NCBI GenBank assembly: GCA_963965975.1
Contig: OZ014411.1
Span: forward strand, 24,721,249-24,785,248
Direction: 5' to 3'
DNA: 64,000 nucleotides
DNA from: Xestospongia bergquistia
Taxonomy: Eukaryota; Porifera; Demospongiae; Haplosclerida; Petrosiidae
Below are positions 1 to 10,704 of this stretch, piece by piece; the stretch's first letter is position 1, and the number at the start of each line of letters is the position of its first letter. The translations under genes and the position numbers were made by a program. Below the pieces are notes generated by a model that worked only from the letters and a program-made list of their open reading frames with translations, had not been told where the DNA came from and ran no database searches.

Positions 1-531
1 TTCCAATGTTTGCTTTGCAAATCAACAACCAAAAAAAAGATATGTTGGCTGCAAAAGGTGTCAACATGGTGGGTCGTCATCGCTTGCTGGAAATGAATTC
101 AAGATTAATGATGACCTTGACTGCCCTGCCAGACAATGTGCATTGACAGTTGCTGCCAAGAAATACGCAAACACAGGCAAAGATCCTTGTACAACTGTCA
201 CGCATTTTTGAAAAACTGCTCCTCGTCTCTTGATAGGGGCTAAGTTTGTGTTTTAAGGCTATCCCAAAACTAAGATGTCATTAAAGCTGGAATTCCACAA
301 TCATAAGAATGCAACCTTTTTCTTACATTAGAAGACTCAGCCAAGTCACTTGTTCTTGTTGAATGGAAAGGAAAACTTCTCAATGTTTATTACTATTACT
401 GTATCAAATGTAAAAAGATATCTCAGTTTTGTTGTGGTACATTCTGACCATCATCTGACTGGGATTGAGTTATCTGAAGTTGTATCACCCCCAGACAAAG
501 TTGATAATTTGAGAGTAGGCACAAAACCAAT

Positions 532-584
532 ATAATATAGCGTGCAATAAGTGTGATAATAATTGTGTTCTAGTTAATAAAATG
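532..584 (+). repeat. Dispersed direct repeat, copy 1 (copy 2 at 1,301-1,353)
   Basis: About 50 bp beginning ATAATATAGTGTGCAATAAG recur at 1,301-1,353 with few differences. A shorter relative of the same sequence occurs near 1,630 and 6,170, each time just before a TGTTCTTCTAGAT segment. The function is unknown. Confidence 0.7.
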
Positions 585-1100
585 GACTAAAACAAATGGC
601 AGATACAAGACAAAATCTAGTTATAGAAAAAAATTGTAAGCTGAAACATTATATATAAGTCATGCAGCAATGTCACTTCCTTTTAATTTAGGTACCACCA
701 TAGTATATAACATTCACGTACATGGGGATTATGTCCATAATTAGGACTTTCATTTTAATTTATATACACATTAGCTTTAGTGTAATATAATAAAAGAAAA
801 AATGAAATGAAAAACATTACATACAGCAGCATCCAAATGAAAAAATGTGTTATAAAATGATGATCTGCCTTGTTCTCTGTTTTACAAGAATACTTAATAC
901 TTCTTATCACTAAATTTAACTCCATAAAGAGAAAGTAGTAAGCTAACAATAAACAAGTCAGTAGGAAATAGCAATATGGCTGGAATGGCTGGAACCATGG
1001 TATGTGATTAGAAGTACCTTCTATAAAGACACCATATGATGTAATGTGTTGCCCCAACATCAAAGGGCAACACAGATACTTTTGTGCTCTGAACATTTTT

Positions 1101-1457
1101 ATGAACTTTCGGTAAGCACAATTATAGCTATTTGTCATTTTTGCATATATATTCCCATTTCCAAAGAGTTCAGAAGAAGCAAAGGAATGGAGGGAGAGAT
1201 AATCTCCACACTAGCTGCCCTTTCAAATCATGCAAAAGCATGAAAGGCATGGGACATTTAGTCTGTTGGTATCATGCTACTGCCCTAGGTGTAAGTGTGT
1301 ATAATATAGTGTGCAATAAGTGTGATAATATTTGTGTTCTAGTTAATAAATTTACGAACTTTCGGTAAGCACAATTATAGCTATTCATCATTTTTGCATA
1401 TATATTCCAATTTCCAAAGAGTTCAGAAGGAGCAAAGGAATGGAGGGAGAGATATCT
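1101..1457 (+). repeat. Pair of 104-bp direct repeats (1,101-1,204 and 1,354-1,457)
   Basis: The two copies share GAACTTTCGGTAAGCACAAT near their starts and GAATGGAGGGAGAGATA at their ends, and differ at only a handful of bases over about 100 bp. They lie 253 bp apart and are separated by copy 2 of the 532-584 repeat. This is a local duplication inside the decayed repeat field. Confidence 0.75.
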
Positions 1458-2647
1458 AGCTACCATTACAGGTTCTCTGTCACAACGTTGCAGAAATGAA
1501 ACATTTGTTATTACATCTGACAAAGTGAAGCTCATATGCCAGTCAGGCACAACCTAGGCCTGGAAGCCTGGCATAAAGTGAATTGGGGCATTTAACCTGC
1601 TGGTTCACGCTGCCCTTCTGGATACATGTATGTACAATATAGTGTGTATGAAAATGTCTATGTTCTTCTAGATATTAAAACAACAGTCAAGACAAGGAAA
1701 AAATAGATCTACTAGTACAAGTAACAATGTAGGCCAAAGTATTACACATCAATTCCTTTTCCTTTAGACATAAACATATTGGGCATATCTATACACTAAT
1801 CTATAATAATAGCCAATGATCTATGGAATGCTATGTCACCCTCAGAGGTGGTTGTGTTCATTGATGAATATGAGGATGAGTCGGATCAAGATGTGGTAGC
1901 AGCCCTTATCCATGCACAAAACATCACGCATAATATTACTGATAATTACATACAAGATTTTCTATGTGTTAAAATTGTTGTTGTGTGTTTATTATTTTAA
2001 TCAGTATTTAATTTTTGTATTATTCATACGTTCGTTGATTATTTCAATCTTCATAAATTATTCATAATCTGTGCTCTGATTGACAGTGTTTCTTTAATCA
2101 CTTTGAGAAATCAAACCTCCCAATCAATCCATGCTATTGGCAATGATATTCTCATTCCCAATGTACTGGGAAGCTTTTTATAGTCATGTTCTCATAATTA
2201 GAGACCTGATTAGCCTACATTTTTGACCTCTACCAAGAAGTTATACTCGACATTTTTCTTCTTTTAAATAGTTCAGATGCCAAAACCCAGAGAGGAACTA
2301 ATTGATTCTCAATATGCAGAAAGGTTTAACTTAGGACAGTATTAAATATTAAATGTAGTTTTGCTAGAAACTAATAATGGCTTGTTGAGGTAATCACTTC
2401 AGGATTAAGTTAGAGATTAAATGATGCCATGCCTTCTTCCCTATGTCTTAAATTACATTGCTAGTCAAAATGAGCACCACACAACATTTGTCAACACATA
2501 AGAAGATACATATATGCAACATAAAATGGATACAGAATTAAGTGTAGTGTAATTCTTAGTGGATTCTTATGTCAAATCCTAGTGTTAACTCAGAGAAATA
2601 GTAACCTGCCAATGACAAAATAGCAAAGCTAGTTGCATACATATCAT

Positions 2648-3189
2648 ATGACTTAATGACCAAACTCGTGCCATTGTAGTAGACCTTATCCAAGAAGGCC
2701 TGCATGACTTAACGACAAAACTCATGACGTTGTAACAGAACTTATCAAAGAAGGCCTGCATGACTTAATGACCAAACTCATGACATTGTAACAGAACTTA
2801 TCGAAGAAGGCCTGCATGACTTAACGACTAAACTCATGATGTCGTAGCAGACCTTATCAAAGAAGGCCTGCATGACTTAACGACTAAACTCATGATGTTG
2901 TAACAGAACTTATCAAAGAAGGCCTGCATGACTTAACAACCAAACTCATGACGTTGTAGCAGACCTTATCTAAGAAGGCCAGCATGACTTAACGACCAAA
3001 CTCATGACGTCGTAGCAGACCTTATCCAAGAAGGCCTGCATGACTTAACGACAAAAGTTCTGTTAAAGAAGACCTGCATGACTTAACAACCAAACTCATG
3101 ACATTGTAACAGAACTTATCGAAGAAGGCCTGCATGACTTAACGACTAAACTCATGATGTTGTAGCAGACCTTATCCAAGAAGGCCTGC
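2648..3189. repeat. Minisatellite, 56-bp unit, about ten copies
   Basis: Units starting ATGACTTAAYGACNAAACTC begin at 2,648, 2,704, 2,760, 2,816, 2,872, 2,928, 2,984, 3,040, 3,078 and 3,134, so the period is exactly 56 bp apart from one shortened 38-bp unit at 3,040-3,077. Units differ by a few substitutions, such as GTAACAGAACTT against GTAGCAGACCTT. Some variants recur in non-adjacent units, which fits unequal exchange. No open reading frame runs through it. Confidence 0.95.
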
Positions 3190-6100
3190 ATCAATTTCAT
3201 GTTAACATCAAACTAAAGACAATACTTTCAATTAATGGTACTTATTTGTGTCAACACTAATCATCTAGTCAATAACAATAGTAATAGACAATTGCAACAT
3301 TTGGAGACATTTGGTTCAAATAAACCTTAATACTACAGCGATACATAACAACTGATAATAGTAACAGTAACAATATAGAACATTGTCCTATATCTGTTAT
3401 TCTATGCATGTTTGGGACCTTAAAAAACGTAAACAATTTCATCGTCTTGTATCATAATGACACAAGATTTCTAAATAAATTAAGCATGTTAAAGCAGGTA
3501 TTTCACAATGCAGGTAAGAAATGTATAGTTTCAGAAATCTCCATACAAGGTCAATGATGTACCTTTTGAATTCTGTGAATATCTCACCTCTTGACTGTTA
3601 TCATGTTGCTGGAGGTGATATTCGTTACAAATTTACATTGGAAAATGACTAAACCTTCTATATCAACAAGAACCATTTTGAGAAGAAAAGAGACTAGGAC
3701 AAGGTATTAAGAGTAGAATGTCAGGTTGACAGATGTTGCAGAAGTGGGCAGCAAGCAAACTCAAGTGTGTGCTTGCTTTTGGAGGAAATGCTGACAATAG
3801 AAGGTCCTTTATGCATATTGACTTGTGACAAGTCAGTAGGAAATAGCAAACAATCATTTTAACACTGGTCATCATTACCACTTGTAATGGATAAGTTTCC
3901 CAACATACTCAGTTTGGTTTAATCCTGTCAGTCTGGCTGTAAGTATATAAAAAAAATATAGAAATACCTGTTTTTCTAGGTTATTTCAATCTTCATAAAT
4001 TATTCATAATCCATGCTCCGACTGACATCGCTGGTGAGTTTTGATTGGGTTTGACAATCTTAACAATCTCAGCAAGTATTTTGTTATTAAAACTGGTCTG
4101 TTTCTGGTAAAACTACTCCTGGCAACAATAGGGCCCTTTATACACGTTGGATAAATGCTCTATTTTGGAACAAGACCATTGTTATATTTCTATATGTTTG
4201 GAAAGAACCTCAAAAACGGAAAAAAAAATTTGACATCATGAGATGCTGCAGCTACACAGGGTCAATGTCGTTTGGTAAAAATGTTGTGATTATTTCACAA
4301 GGTGAATTTTTTATAATTAACTGATAATCTTCCTTTTCCTTTAGATATAAACATGATCTATGGTGATCTATGGAATGCTATGACATCTTCTGAGGTGGTT
4401 TCCTTCATTGACAAATATGAGTATAGTAGCAGCCTTTATCATAAATTATTCATAATCCATGCTCTGATTAACACTGTTGGTGAGATTTGATTGGATTAGA
4501 CAATCTTAACAATCTCAGCAAGTATGTTGTTATCAAAACTGGTCTGCTTCTGCTAAAACTACTACTAGCAAAAATAGGGTCCTTTATACATGTTGGCTAA
4601 ATGCTCCATTTTGGAACAAGGTCATTCTTGTTTGCACAGGACCTCAAAAACAAAATTCTAAAATATTTGGCATTATGAGACATTGCAGCTTCACAGGGTC
4701 AACATGATTTGGCAAAAATGTCATAATTATTTCACAAGATGAATACTGATGACCTGGTCTGTTCTTACGGTAAATACACAGTGATAGTATGTGAACACTA
4801 GAACAATGTCCTTGCACAATTAGAAAAAAACATCCTTGCTAAGGACAAATGTTCATTGTTCACCACATCTAAGTAAACTGGCAAAGCCTACATTTCAGGC
4901 TAAGTCAATTTTTCTGGGAAATGTTTAAGGAGTTATAATAATAAGTAATATATCAAGTAAAATAGTCATGGTCAGCTGTTTCTAATGTGCTTTTTTTCCT
5001 GTCTTTCCACTCGTATGGTGCCTTCTCTCAGAAACTGCCTCTTGAGAAAAGAAATCTACACATCGCCTGCTACACGTATGGTCTTGTTTTTGTATCAAAT
5101 TGACCCAGACATCATAGATATCTATCTGACAAAGTCTTTTTCTCACCTCCATCATAGTAGTTCATCAATGTACCAAGCTATTTTTGGTGCGACATTGACT
5201 CAAAAATATGTTTAGGAGACCCATTATGTCACAGCTGCAACGACTTCTTGCCCAACAGCAAAAAAAGAAATGCACAAAATTAAAATTAATTAATTAATTT
5301 TGATAATAATAATAAGCATGTGTATGTAAAATATTGCTAATTAAAAATGGCAGAGACACCTTTCAAGCAACGCCATCTTTTTTCCAGTGAAGAATCGAAC
5401 AGTTCAGCTGATTTGTCGTCATTGATATTTTCAGGTATTAACAGAGAGCGGAATTTTCTATTGTCGTAGCATTAAAGGTACAGGAGATAATGTAACAGTT
5501 ATGTGTAAAGAATGTCAGAAAGCTGGGTTGAAGAATGATTATGGAAAAAGGTGTCCAGAAAAGGGATGAAAGCGGGAGTATTTACAGTGCTATGTTGATT
5601 CTGATTATCATGTAAGACATGCTGCATCAGTAGCCAAGACAGCACACTATGCACGGGCTAAATGCTCCTAAAGAAGATAATCTTCCATTTTCAGAAGCAT
5701 ATCATCAACAAGAAGCGTCACAGAAAACACCAGAGTTAATTGATTCTGATGATGATAATTTTTGTTGATATTGATGACTATTAAGGAATAAGGATGTAAT
5801 TGTTATTTTTGTTTTTGATGTATTAATAATAAAGATTTTTGCATATTAAGTTTCTTTTTTATGGAAAAGGCTTCAAAAAATTATTAGTTCATTAATTCAG
5901 TTGCATGAAGTATTCTTTGAATCAACAATCTGAATTTTGGCTCAAGTTACATAAATGATGAGATAGGTTTATTCACTGTACATTTTCTTATCCCTGGTCA
6001 ACACACACAAAGGAGATAAAATAGCAATGAACCAAACATTTTTTGCATCCATTTTGATGCTTAAAACTTAGAAAATCTAAGGAATGTTGTGCATTACAAG

Positions 6101-6260
6101 GGATTAAAAATTTGATAGTTTTGACCATACTTAATTTGGTTTCATCCTGCCAGTCTGGCTGTAATTATATAAATATAGAGTGTGAAATACCTATGTTCTT
6201 CTAGATACTAAATTACAGTCAATACAAGGGAACAAAATGAATTAACCAGTAAAAGTAACT
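3190..6260. other. Decayed repeat field with internal direct duplications
   Basis: Segments 3,975-4,200 and 4,440-4,650 are about 80-85 percent alike by eye: both hold ATAAATTATTCATAATCCAT, CAATCTTAACAATCTCAGCA and a TTTTGGAACAAG block. Weaker relatives lie at 2,030-2,090 and 6,650-6,800. At 5,347-5,440 (+) an open stretch beginning MAETPFKQRHLFSSEES is followed by broken frames containing MCKECQKAG-like cysteine pairs, suggesting a dead transposon protein. A 75-codon open frame at 4,985-5,215 has no recognisable features. I see no functional gene. Confidence 0.5.
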
Positions 6261-6264
6261 ATAG

Positions 6265-6655
6265 GCCTGTTTACACTGGTTTGAAACCGATTTATATTTG
6301 AATTGGTTTCAACATTTCTAGTGTAAACCTTCACTAACTAGTTTAATTGCAGCTTCAAACTACAATTGTAGTTTGAAGCCACTATTGAACTGGTTTATCT
6401 TTAGTGTAAGTAGCTTTGAAATTTGTTTAATAACAAACTCCTCCCACTGGACACACCTAAAGCACATGTGACAAAATAGCATTCATATGGAGTGATATTG
6501 AAGTGAAGGCTTTGTTAAGTATTGTTATTGCTTTGTTAAGTATTTGGGGAGATACTAGGATACAAGAAGAATTAGATGGGGTGGTAAGAAATAAATTAGT
6601 GTATAAGATTGCAGAGAAAATGAATGAAGCAGGACATGATAGAACCTCAAAAACA
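6265..6655 (+). mobile_element. DNA transposon 5' remnant with Myb/SANT-like domain
   Basis: The segment opens with GGCCTGTTTACACTGG, the style of end seen in many hAT and PIF/Harbinger elements. Downstream (about 6,490-6,650) a frame reads SDIEVKALLSIWG, then IQEELDGVVRNK and VYKIAEKMNEAGHDR. This matches the start of the Myb/SANT-like DNA-binding domain found in Harbinger-associated proteins: a conserved W, an IQ..L.G..RN core and a VY..IA..M helix. The domain is cut off after helix 2 and runs into unrelated repeat sequence, so this is a fragment. Family assignment beyond 'Myb/SANT-bearing DNA transposon' is uncertain. Confidence 0.55.
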
Positions 6656-7769
6656 ACAACAATAAAAGATTTGACATCATAAGATGTTGCAGCTACACAG
6701 GGTTAATGTCATTTGACAAAAATGTTGTGATTACTTCACAAGGTGAATTTTTATAATTAACTGATACTGTAGCCTGTTATTACAGTAGATATGCAGTGAC
6801 AGTAGTTGCAAAGAAACACGTGAACACTAGCACATTGTCCTTGTACACTAGTCATTTGTTAGAAAAAAATGTCTTAGTGCATTGCTAAGGACTAATTGTA
6901 CAATTTACATTTTATTTTTCAAAAAATGTTAACATTACTTATTATTTAACTGTGCTCCACAAAGAGAAATAATAAGCTGAAATTGAATAGTGATCATGAA
7001 CTTTATTTGTGACTATTAGGAATTAAGTATTGTAAATTATTTATATCTATTTTATCTCGACAAGGTGGTCCATTTAAAAGAGCTGCTGATAAATACTAAT
7101 ATAGAAAGAGAACTGGGTATGAATTTGAAGTTCAATACTTAATAATTTTTAAATTATAAACGTTTTTATATCTTTGCAAAAAATAAATAGCTTTAACAAT
7201 ACAACTAATTGTTACTAAAACAGAGACATATTCTCATAGTCTATATGCAATAAAAAAGGGGCAAAGTTTAATGACATATTAAGTAAATTATTGAGTCAAA
7301 AATTTAGTATGCTATGGTAAAACAGAGTGGATGATTGCAGCACTTGTCACCATATCAATGTCAGCCATTTTATAAAATGTTGCTTGATACAAGTTGTCTG
7401 TGACAAGAATGATACAACATAGGGCAATGTTATAGCTGACAAATTTGTGTGTCATGTTACCTGCAACAAAGTTGGTATAAGGATAGCATTGTTATCAGGC
7501 ATACAATACAAGAAAGTAATCCAAACATTTAGTGTTAATATAAATAATGTATATCACTCAATTTTATTCTATTATGTATCCACGAATGACAATGCAGTTC
7601 TGGTATATAAGAGGTACGAAGTACTGTAGAAGAAAATTTAGCGCAGAATTATATTTGGCGATATTGGCAGTTCGTTTCCTACAAGTCAAATTAAAAACCG
7701 GCCAAAGGTTTAGTTATGCGCATGTGCAGTTCATCTACCACCATTTTACAGCACACGAGGAGAGAAAAG
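6656..7769. other. AT-rich repeat-derived intergenic DNA
   Basis: 6,656-6,850 is another diverged copy of the repeat at 4,210-4,300 and 4,620-4,750 (shared GATGTTGCAGCTACACAGGG and TTTCACAAGGTGAAT-like blocks). The rest, to 7,770, is AT-rich with only short, featureless frames. Confidence 0.5.
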
Positions 7770-8045
7770 ATGTCGATTTTGAAGTACTTTTCCGGTGAGA
7801 CTACTGTACCTGGACTCCCATTTTCTGAAGACACCGAACTACATCCTAAAGAGGTGCTTACTGTCAACAGGCGCGTGGAGCAGTACTTCCAGGGTGAAGG
7901 AGAGCGTTCAAAGAGAGGGGAGTATATCAACATCAAAGGGACCAGTGTCAATTGGATATTATCTGCTGTTGATTACATCAGTAACAATCCATATATTTGT
8001 TTAAATGGATTCAGAGTAACAGGACTAATTAGGTGTATGTGTTAA
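7770..8045 (+). pseudogene. Short transposase-N-terminus-like ORF, 91 codons
   Basis: The frame begins MSILKYFSGETTVPGLPFS and holds a basic GERSKRGEYINI segment around residues 50-60. This layout (MSIL.YF start, Pro/Ser-rich linker, then a K/R-G-x-Y segment before a helix-turn-helix) resembles the N-terminus of multicopy transposon proteins in sponges and cnidarians. After about residue 60 the sequence becomes AT-rich and unlike a helix-turn-helix, so the element is probably cut there. The start is the first ATG after a GAGGAGAGAAAAG leader. Homology is from memory of the layout only and needs a search. Confidence 0.35.
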
Positions 8046-8263
8046 CTTCTCTTTACTATACATCTTGAACTACTTTCATTATCACTGATTGTAACATCAC
8101 AAAACCACTAAATTTAATTCCATCAAAAACTCAAACAGTCTTGATATCGCCAAATATAATTCCATCCAAATTTTCTTCTTCTACGGTATATTTTAATCTT
8201 ATTCATTATTTGTTCATGTGCATGTCATGCAAACACACCAACTTTTCTCTCATGTTCGTGAAG

Positions 8264-8480
8264 ATGACAAAGGGAAAGACACTGAGGCCAAAAACAAAGG
8301 AGTTCGTTGCAAAGGTCTATTACTATTTTGAGAAACTTGACAAGTATAAACGGACTCAAGGATCTCTGAAACAAACTTCTGATGCTACATGACTCATGTA
8401 CCAGCATCAAAAGACTATGGAAAGAAAAAGTTGACATTAGAGGGCTGATTTTTCAAATCCAACAATGAGATACAGACTCT
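8264..8480 (+). pseudogene. Transposon-protein N-terminal fragment
   Basis: A 42-codon frame starts MTKGKTLRPKTKEFVAKVYY and continues YFEKLDKYKR. The pattern of a basic start, then a KE..A.VYNYF-type helix, then a stretch leading to a helix-turn-helix is common in transposon proteins whose later part is a DDE endonuclease. The frame is lost after SDAT; TSIKRLWKEK is readable in another frame shortly after. No DDE part is visible, and 8,480-9,050 holds nothing I can identify. Confidence 0.35.
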
Positions 8481-9133
8481 TCAGACATGTTAGTTGTTGA
8501 TTTAATCATGAAGCTGTCAGATGAAAAATCTACTTTTTTAGAGGTCACATTAATCACTATCAACAAACCACACGTTTATGTTCACACAAATCCTTGATTA
8601 AGGTTGGCACAACACAAGTTACATTCCACATAGTTGCCATGATATGTAGCCACAGTACAGCTGCTTTCTTCATGTTCCTCATTGTTGTAAATATACATTC
8701 AATTTTTTGCTTTCTAAATTCATAACACCTACTACTAAGCTTACAAAAATTTTATTTTTCTTATATTAGCTCACTAGATTCACTGAGTGCTATTGTAGAT
8801 GTAACCATGTTTTGAGTGTAAACAAACTGATAGTGGGTGTGGAGCTTCTGGAAAAAAGCTTACAAATATGCATATGTTCTGTGTTGAAACCTGTGACAAG
8901 TGTGGGCGTAGGAGAGTGCTATGAAATTTCAGCAAAAAGGATATACCTTCATAAATGATATGGGGACAGATTCGTATTTAAATTTAGATCCTGCAGACAT
9001 CTTTTAAAGAGAATTTGTTTGATATTCCTAAGCAATTGATAAAACAGGATCAATGGGACATTTGTGAAATGAATAATTAGTAAAACAAATATTATGGTCT
9101 GGGGTGTTGCACTTTAATTAGAGTAAAATTGAA

Positions 9134-9935
9134 ATGCATTTCTGTGTTGTGCCCAGTTGTAACAACAGTTTCTCTACTCATCCAAATCTCTCTCTTTCTA
9201 TCGTCTTCCGTTGAAGAACAAGCACCTACTAAAGATATGAATACATAGGCAGAAAAAACTTCCTCTGAATTCTAATTTGAGAGTTTGTAGCGATCATTTT
9301 GTTGACTCTAGTGAACGCCTGGTAAGAAACGACAAGTTCCCCACAGAAAACCTACCAACTCTTCCAACTCGAGTAACATCAAGGCCAAGAAAACCACTGA
9401 AGCAAAGGTATTTAACTTCAGACTGTGACCATTTTAGTTACTTTCAGCCTGGAGACAACTTCGAGTTGCTGGACGATACTTTTACAGCATCATCAGATGC
9501 TTTCATGAATACTGATTTAACTGACTGACATATTGATGCTGAAAGCCAAGATTGTTCATCTGAATAATGAAATTGACAATTTAAAAAAGCAAAATTGTTT
9601 CTTCAAAATTTTGTCTTAATAATGTAGCTACCTGTAATAAGTTAGCATATGACACTGGATTTCCATCAATCAAAAGTTTTAATGCCTGCTATGAGTACCT
9701 GGGTCCTGCTGTTAATAACTTAACACACTGGAATGGTGGAAAATCTAAAAGTGAAGATAACAGTAAAGGTAAAGGCTGACCTACACTTCTGCAACTTGAA
9801 GAGTTTTTTCTGGTTCTGGTGAGGCTGTGACTCAGGCTGTTGGAACAAGATCTAGCAGATCGTTTTGAGATATCTTGTGCAACAGTATCAAGGACATTCA
9901 TGACATGGATCAACTTTTTGTATTTTAAATTTAAA
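9134..9935 (+). pseudogene. THAP-domain transposase relic of ISL2EU element
   Basis: The frame starts MHFCVVPSCNNSFSTHP, giving the first cysteine pair of a C2CH THAP zinc finger. After a frameshift it resumes with FYRLPLKNK and RVCSDHFVDSS, the C-x2-H pair, then a LPTLPT segment in the place of the AVPTIF box. About 9,540-9,610 encodes a short coiled-coil-like stretch. From 9,645 to 9,930 broken frames give FPSIKSFNACYEYLGP, GRPTLLQLEEFF and ISCATVSRTFMTWINFLYF, the helix-turn-helix region that precedes the DDE domain in this family. The DDE domain itself is missing. At least two frameshifts and several stops make it nonfunctional. Confidence 0.75.
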
Positions 9936-9949
9936 CAGATATGGACATA

Positions 9950-10160
9950 TTAAGGTTGTAAGTTGGGTCTACAACTACTCCATCAGGAGAGGCTCCAATC
10001 CATCCCTCTTGAGGGTGAATAAAGAAACCACAATCTTCAACACTCAAGTTCGAATGATTACTGGCATACATAAACTTTGTATACACTCTACGAGCAGTTT
10101 ATTCATGGTCAATTCCCCACTGAATAGAAGCTGGAACGAAAACTAATGGCTTAGGATAAA
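9950..10160 (-). pseudogene. YqaJ-type exonuclease relic of ISL2EU element
   Basis: On the minus strand broken frames read FVPASIQWGIDHE followed by SVEDCGFFIHPQEGWIGAS and PDGVV. These match the YqaJ viral recombinase/exonuclease core (S.QWG...E and the G.S.DG motif that supplies catalytic acids). ISL2EU elements are known to carry such a nuclease beside the transposase. Only about 65 codons survive, with in-frame stops. Confidence 0.7.
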
Positions 10161-10395
10161 GAATCCTCTGTAGTAAAGATGGCGTCCATGTTTTTTGGGC
10201 TAAAACTTGGCTTGATAATATTTGTTTTACTAATTAATCGTTTCGCAAATATGTCCCATTATTACAAGCACAAAACATCACAGCTAGACAATGTCTTTAG
10301 AATGAAATTTACTTCAACAAAGACAGTCAAACTCATGACTATACAGTGCATTTAAAAGGTCAGATGTTGACAAGACAGTTCAATATGATACGCAG

Positions 10396-10650
10396 GACTA
10401 TACTTGTACTATGATGCACAAGAGAAGAACTACACTTGTACTATGATTCACACGAGAAGGATTACACTTCTCTGACTTGTACTATGATTTACAGGGGAAG
10501 GACCACACGTGTACTATGATGCACAGGGGAAGGACTATACTTGTACTATGATACACAGGAGAAGGATTACACTTGTACTATGATTTACAAGGGAAGGACC
10601 ACACGTGTACTATGATTCATAGAGGAAGGACTACACTTGTATTACAATAC
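10396..10650. repeat. Minisatellite, 32-bp unit, about eight copies
   Basis: Units of the form GAYYAYACKTGTACTATGAT followed by KYACARGRGAAG start at 10,501, 10,533, 10,565, 10,597 and 10,629, each exactly 32 bp apart. More diverged units extend left to 10,396. One unit (about 10,461) has an 8-bp internal insertion. The array lies in what should be an SF3A1 intron or its 3' side, between the last visible exon and the ISL2EU relic. Confidence 0.9.
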
Positions 10651-10704
10651 AAATGTAGTCATACAGAACTACATGTACACAGTAAAAATATTATATCAAC
10701 TTAC

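Larger units (their letters stand above)
1..2640. other. Gene-poor stretch of decayed repeats
   Basis: No intact gene is seen. Positions 1-535 (+) read as a broken coding-like sequence with several cysteines that I cannot place. At 1,811-2,000 (+) an open stretch of about 60 codons begins with the residues NDLWNAMSPSEVV and is acidic (DEYEDESD); a weaker relative lies at 4,360-4,440. Together with the repeats listed separately, this looks like the remains of a multicopy, probably transposon-derived family, but no family is recognised. Confidence 0.4.
9051..10261 (+). mobile_element. ISL2EU-type DNA transposon, decayed
   Basis: The ends form inverted repeats of about 45 bp: the left end has AATGGGACATTTGTG and TAATTAGTAAAACAAATATT, and the right end (10,215-10,261, read on the minus strand) has AATGGGACATATTTG and the same TAATTAGTAAAACAAATATT. 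Inside are a THAP/helix-turn-helix transposase relic on the plus strand and a YqaJ nuclease relic on the minus strand, entering from the other end. That two-gene convergent layout is the hallmark of the ISL2EU group of PIF/Harbinger-related transposons. At 1.2 kb it is internally deleted, since the DDE catalytic region is absent. The element sits 135 bp below the SF3A1-side minisatellite. Confidence 0.8.

Noticed and set aside
755-1138. Minus-strand 127-codon open frame
   Set aside because: Low-complexity hydrophobic sequence; part of it recurs at 3,663-3,881 because both lie in repeated DNA (ACAAGTCAGTAGGAAATAGCA). No conserved motif.
2648-3189. Possible CRISPR array
   Set aside because: Units are contiguous 56-bp tandem repeats without unique spacers, in animal DNA; this is a minisatellite. 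The same applies to 10,396-10,650.
7447-7629. Plus-strand 60-codon frame
   Set aside because: AT-rich sequence with no motif, no splice context and no second copy.
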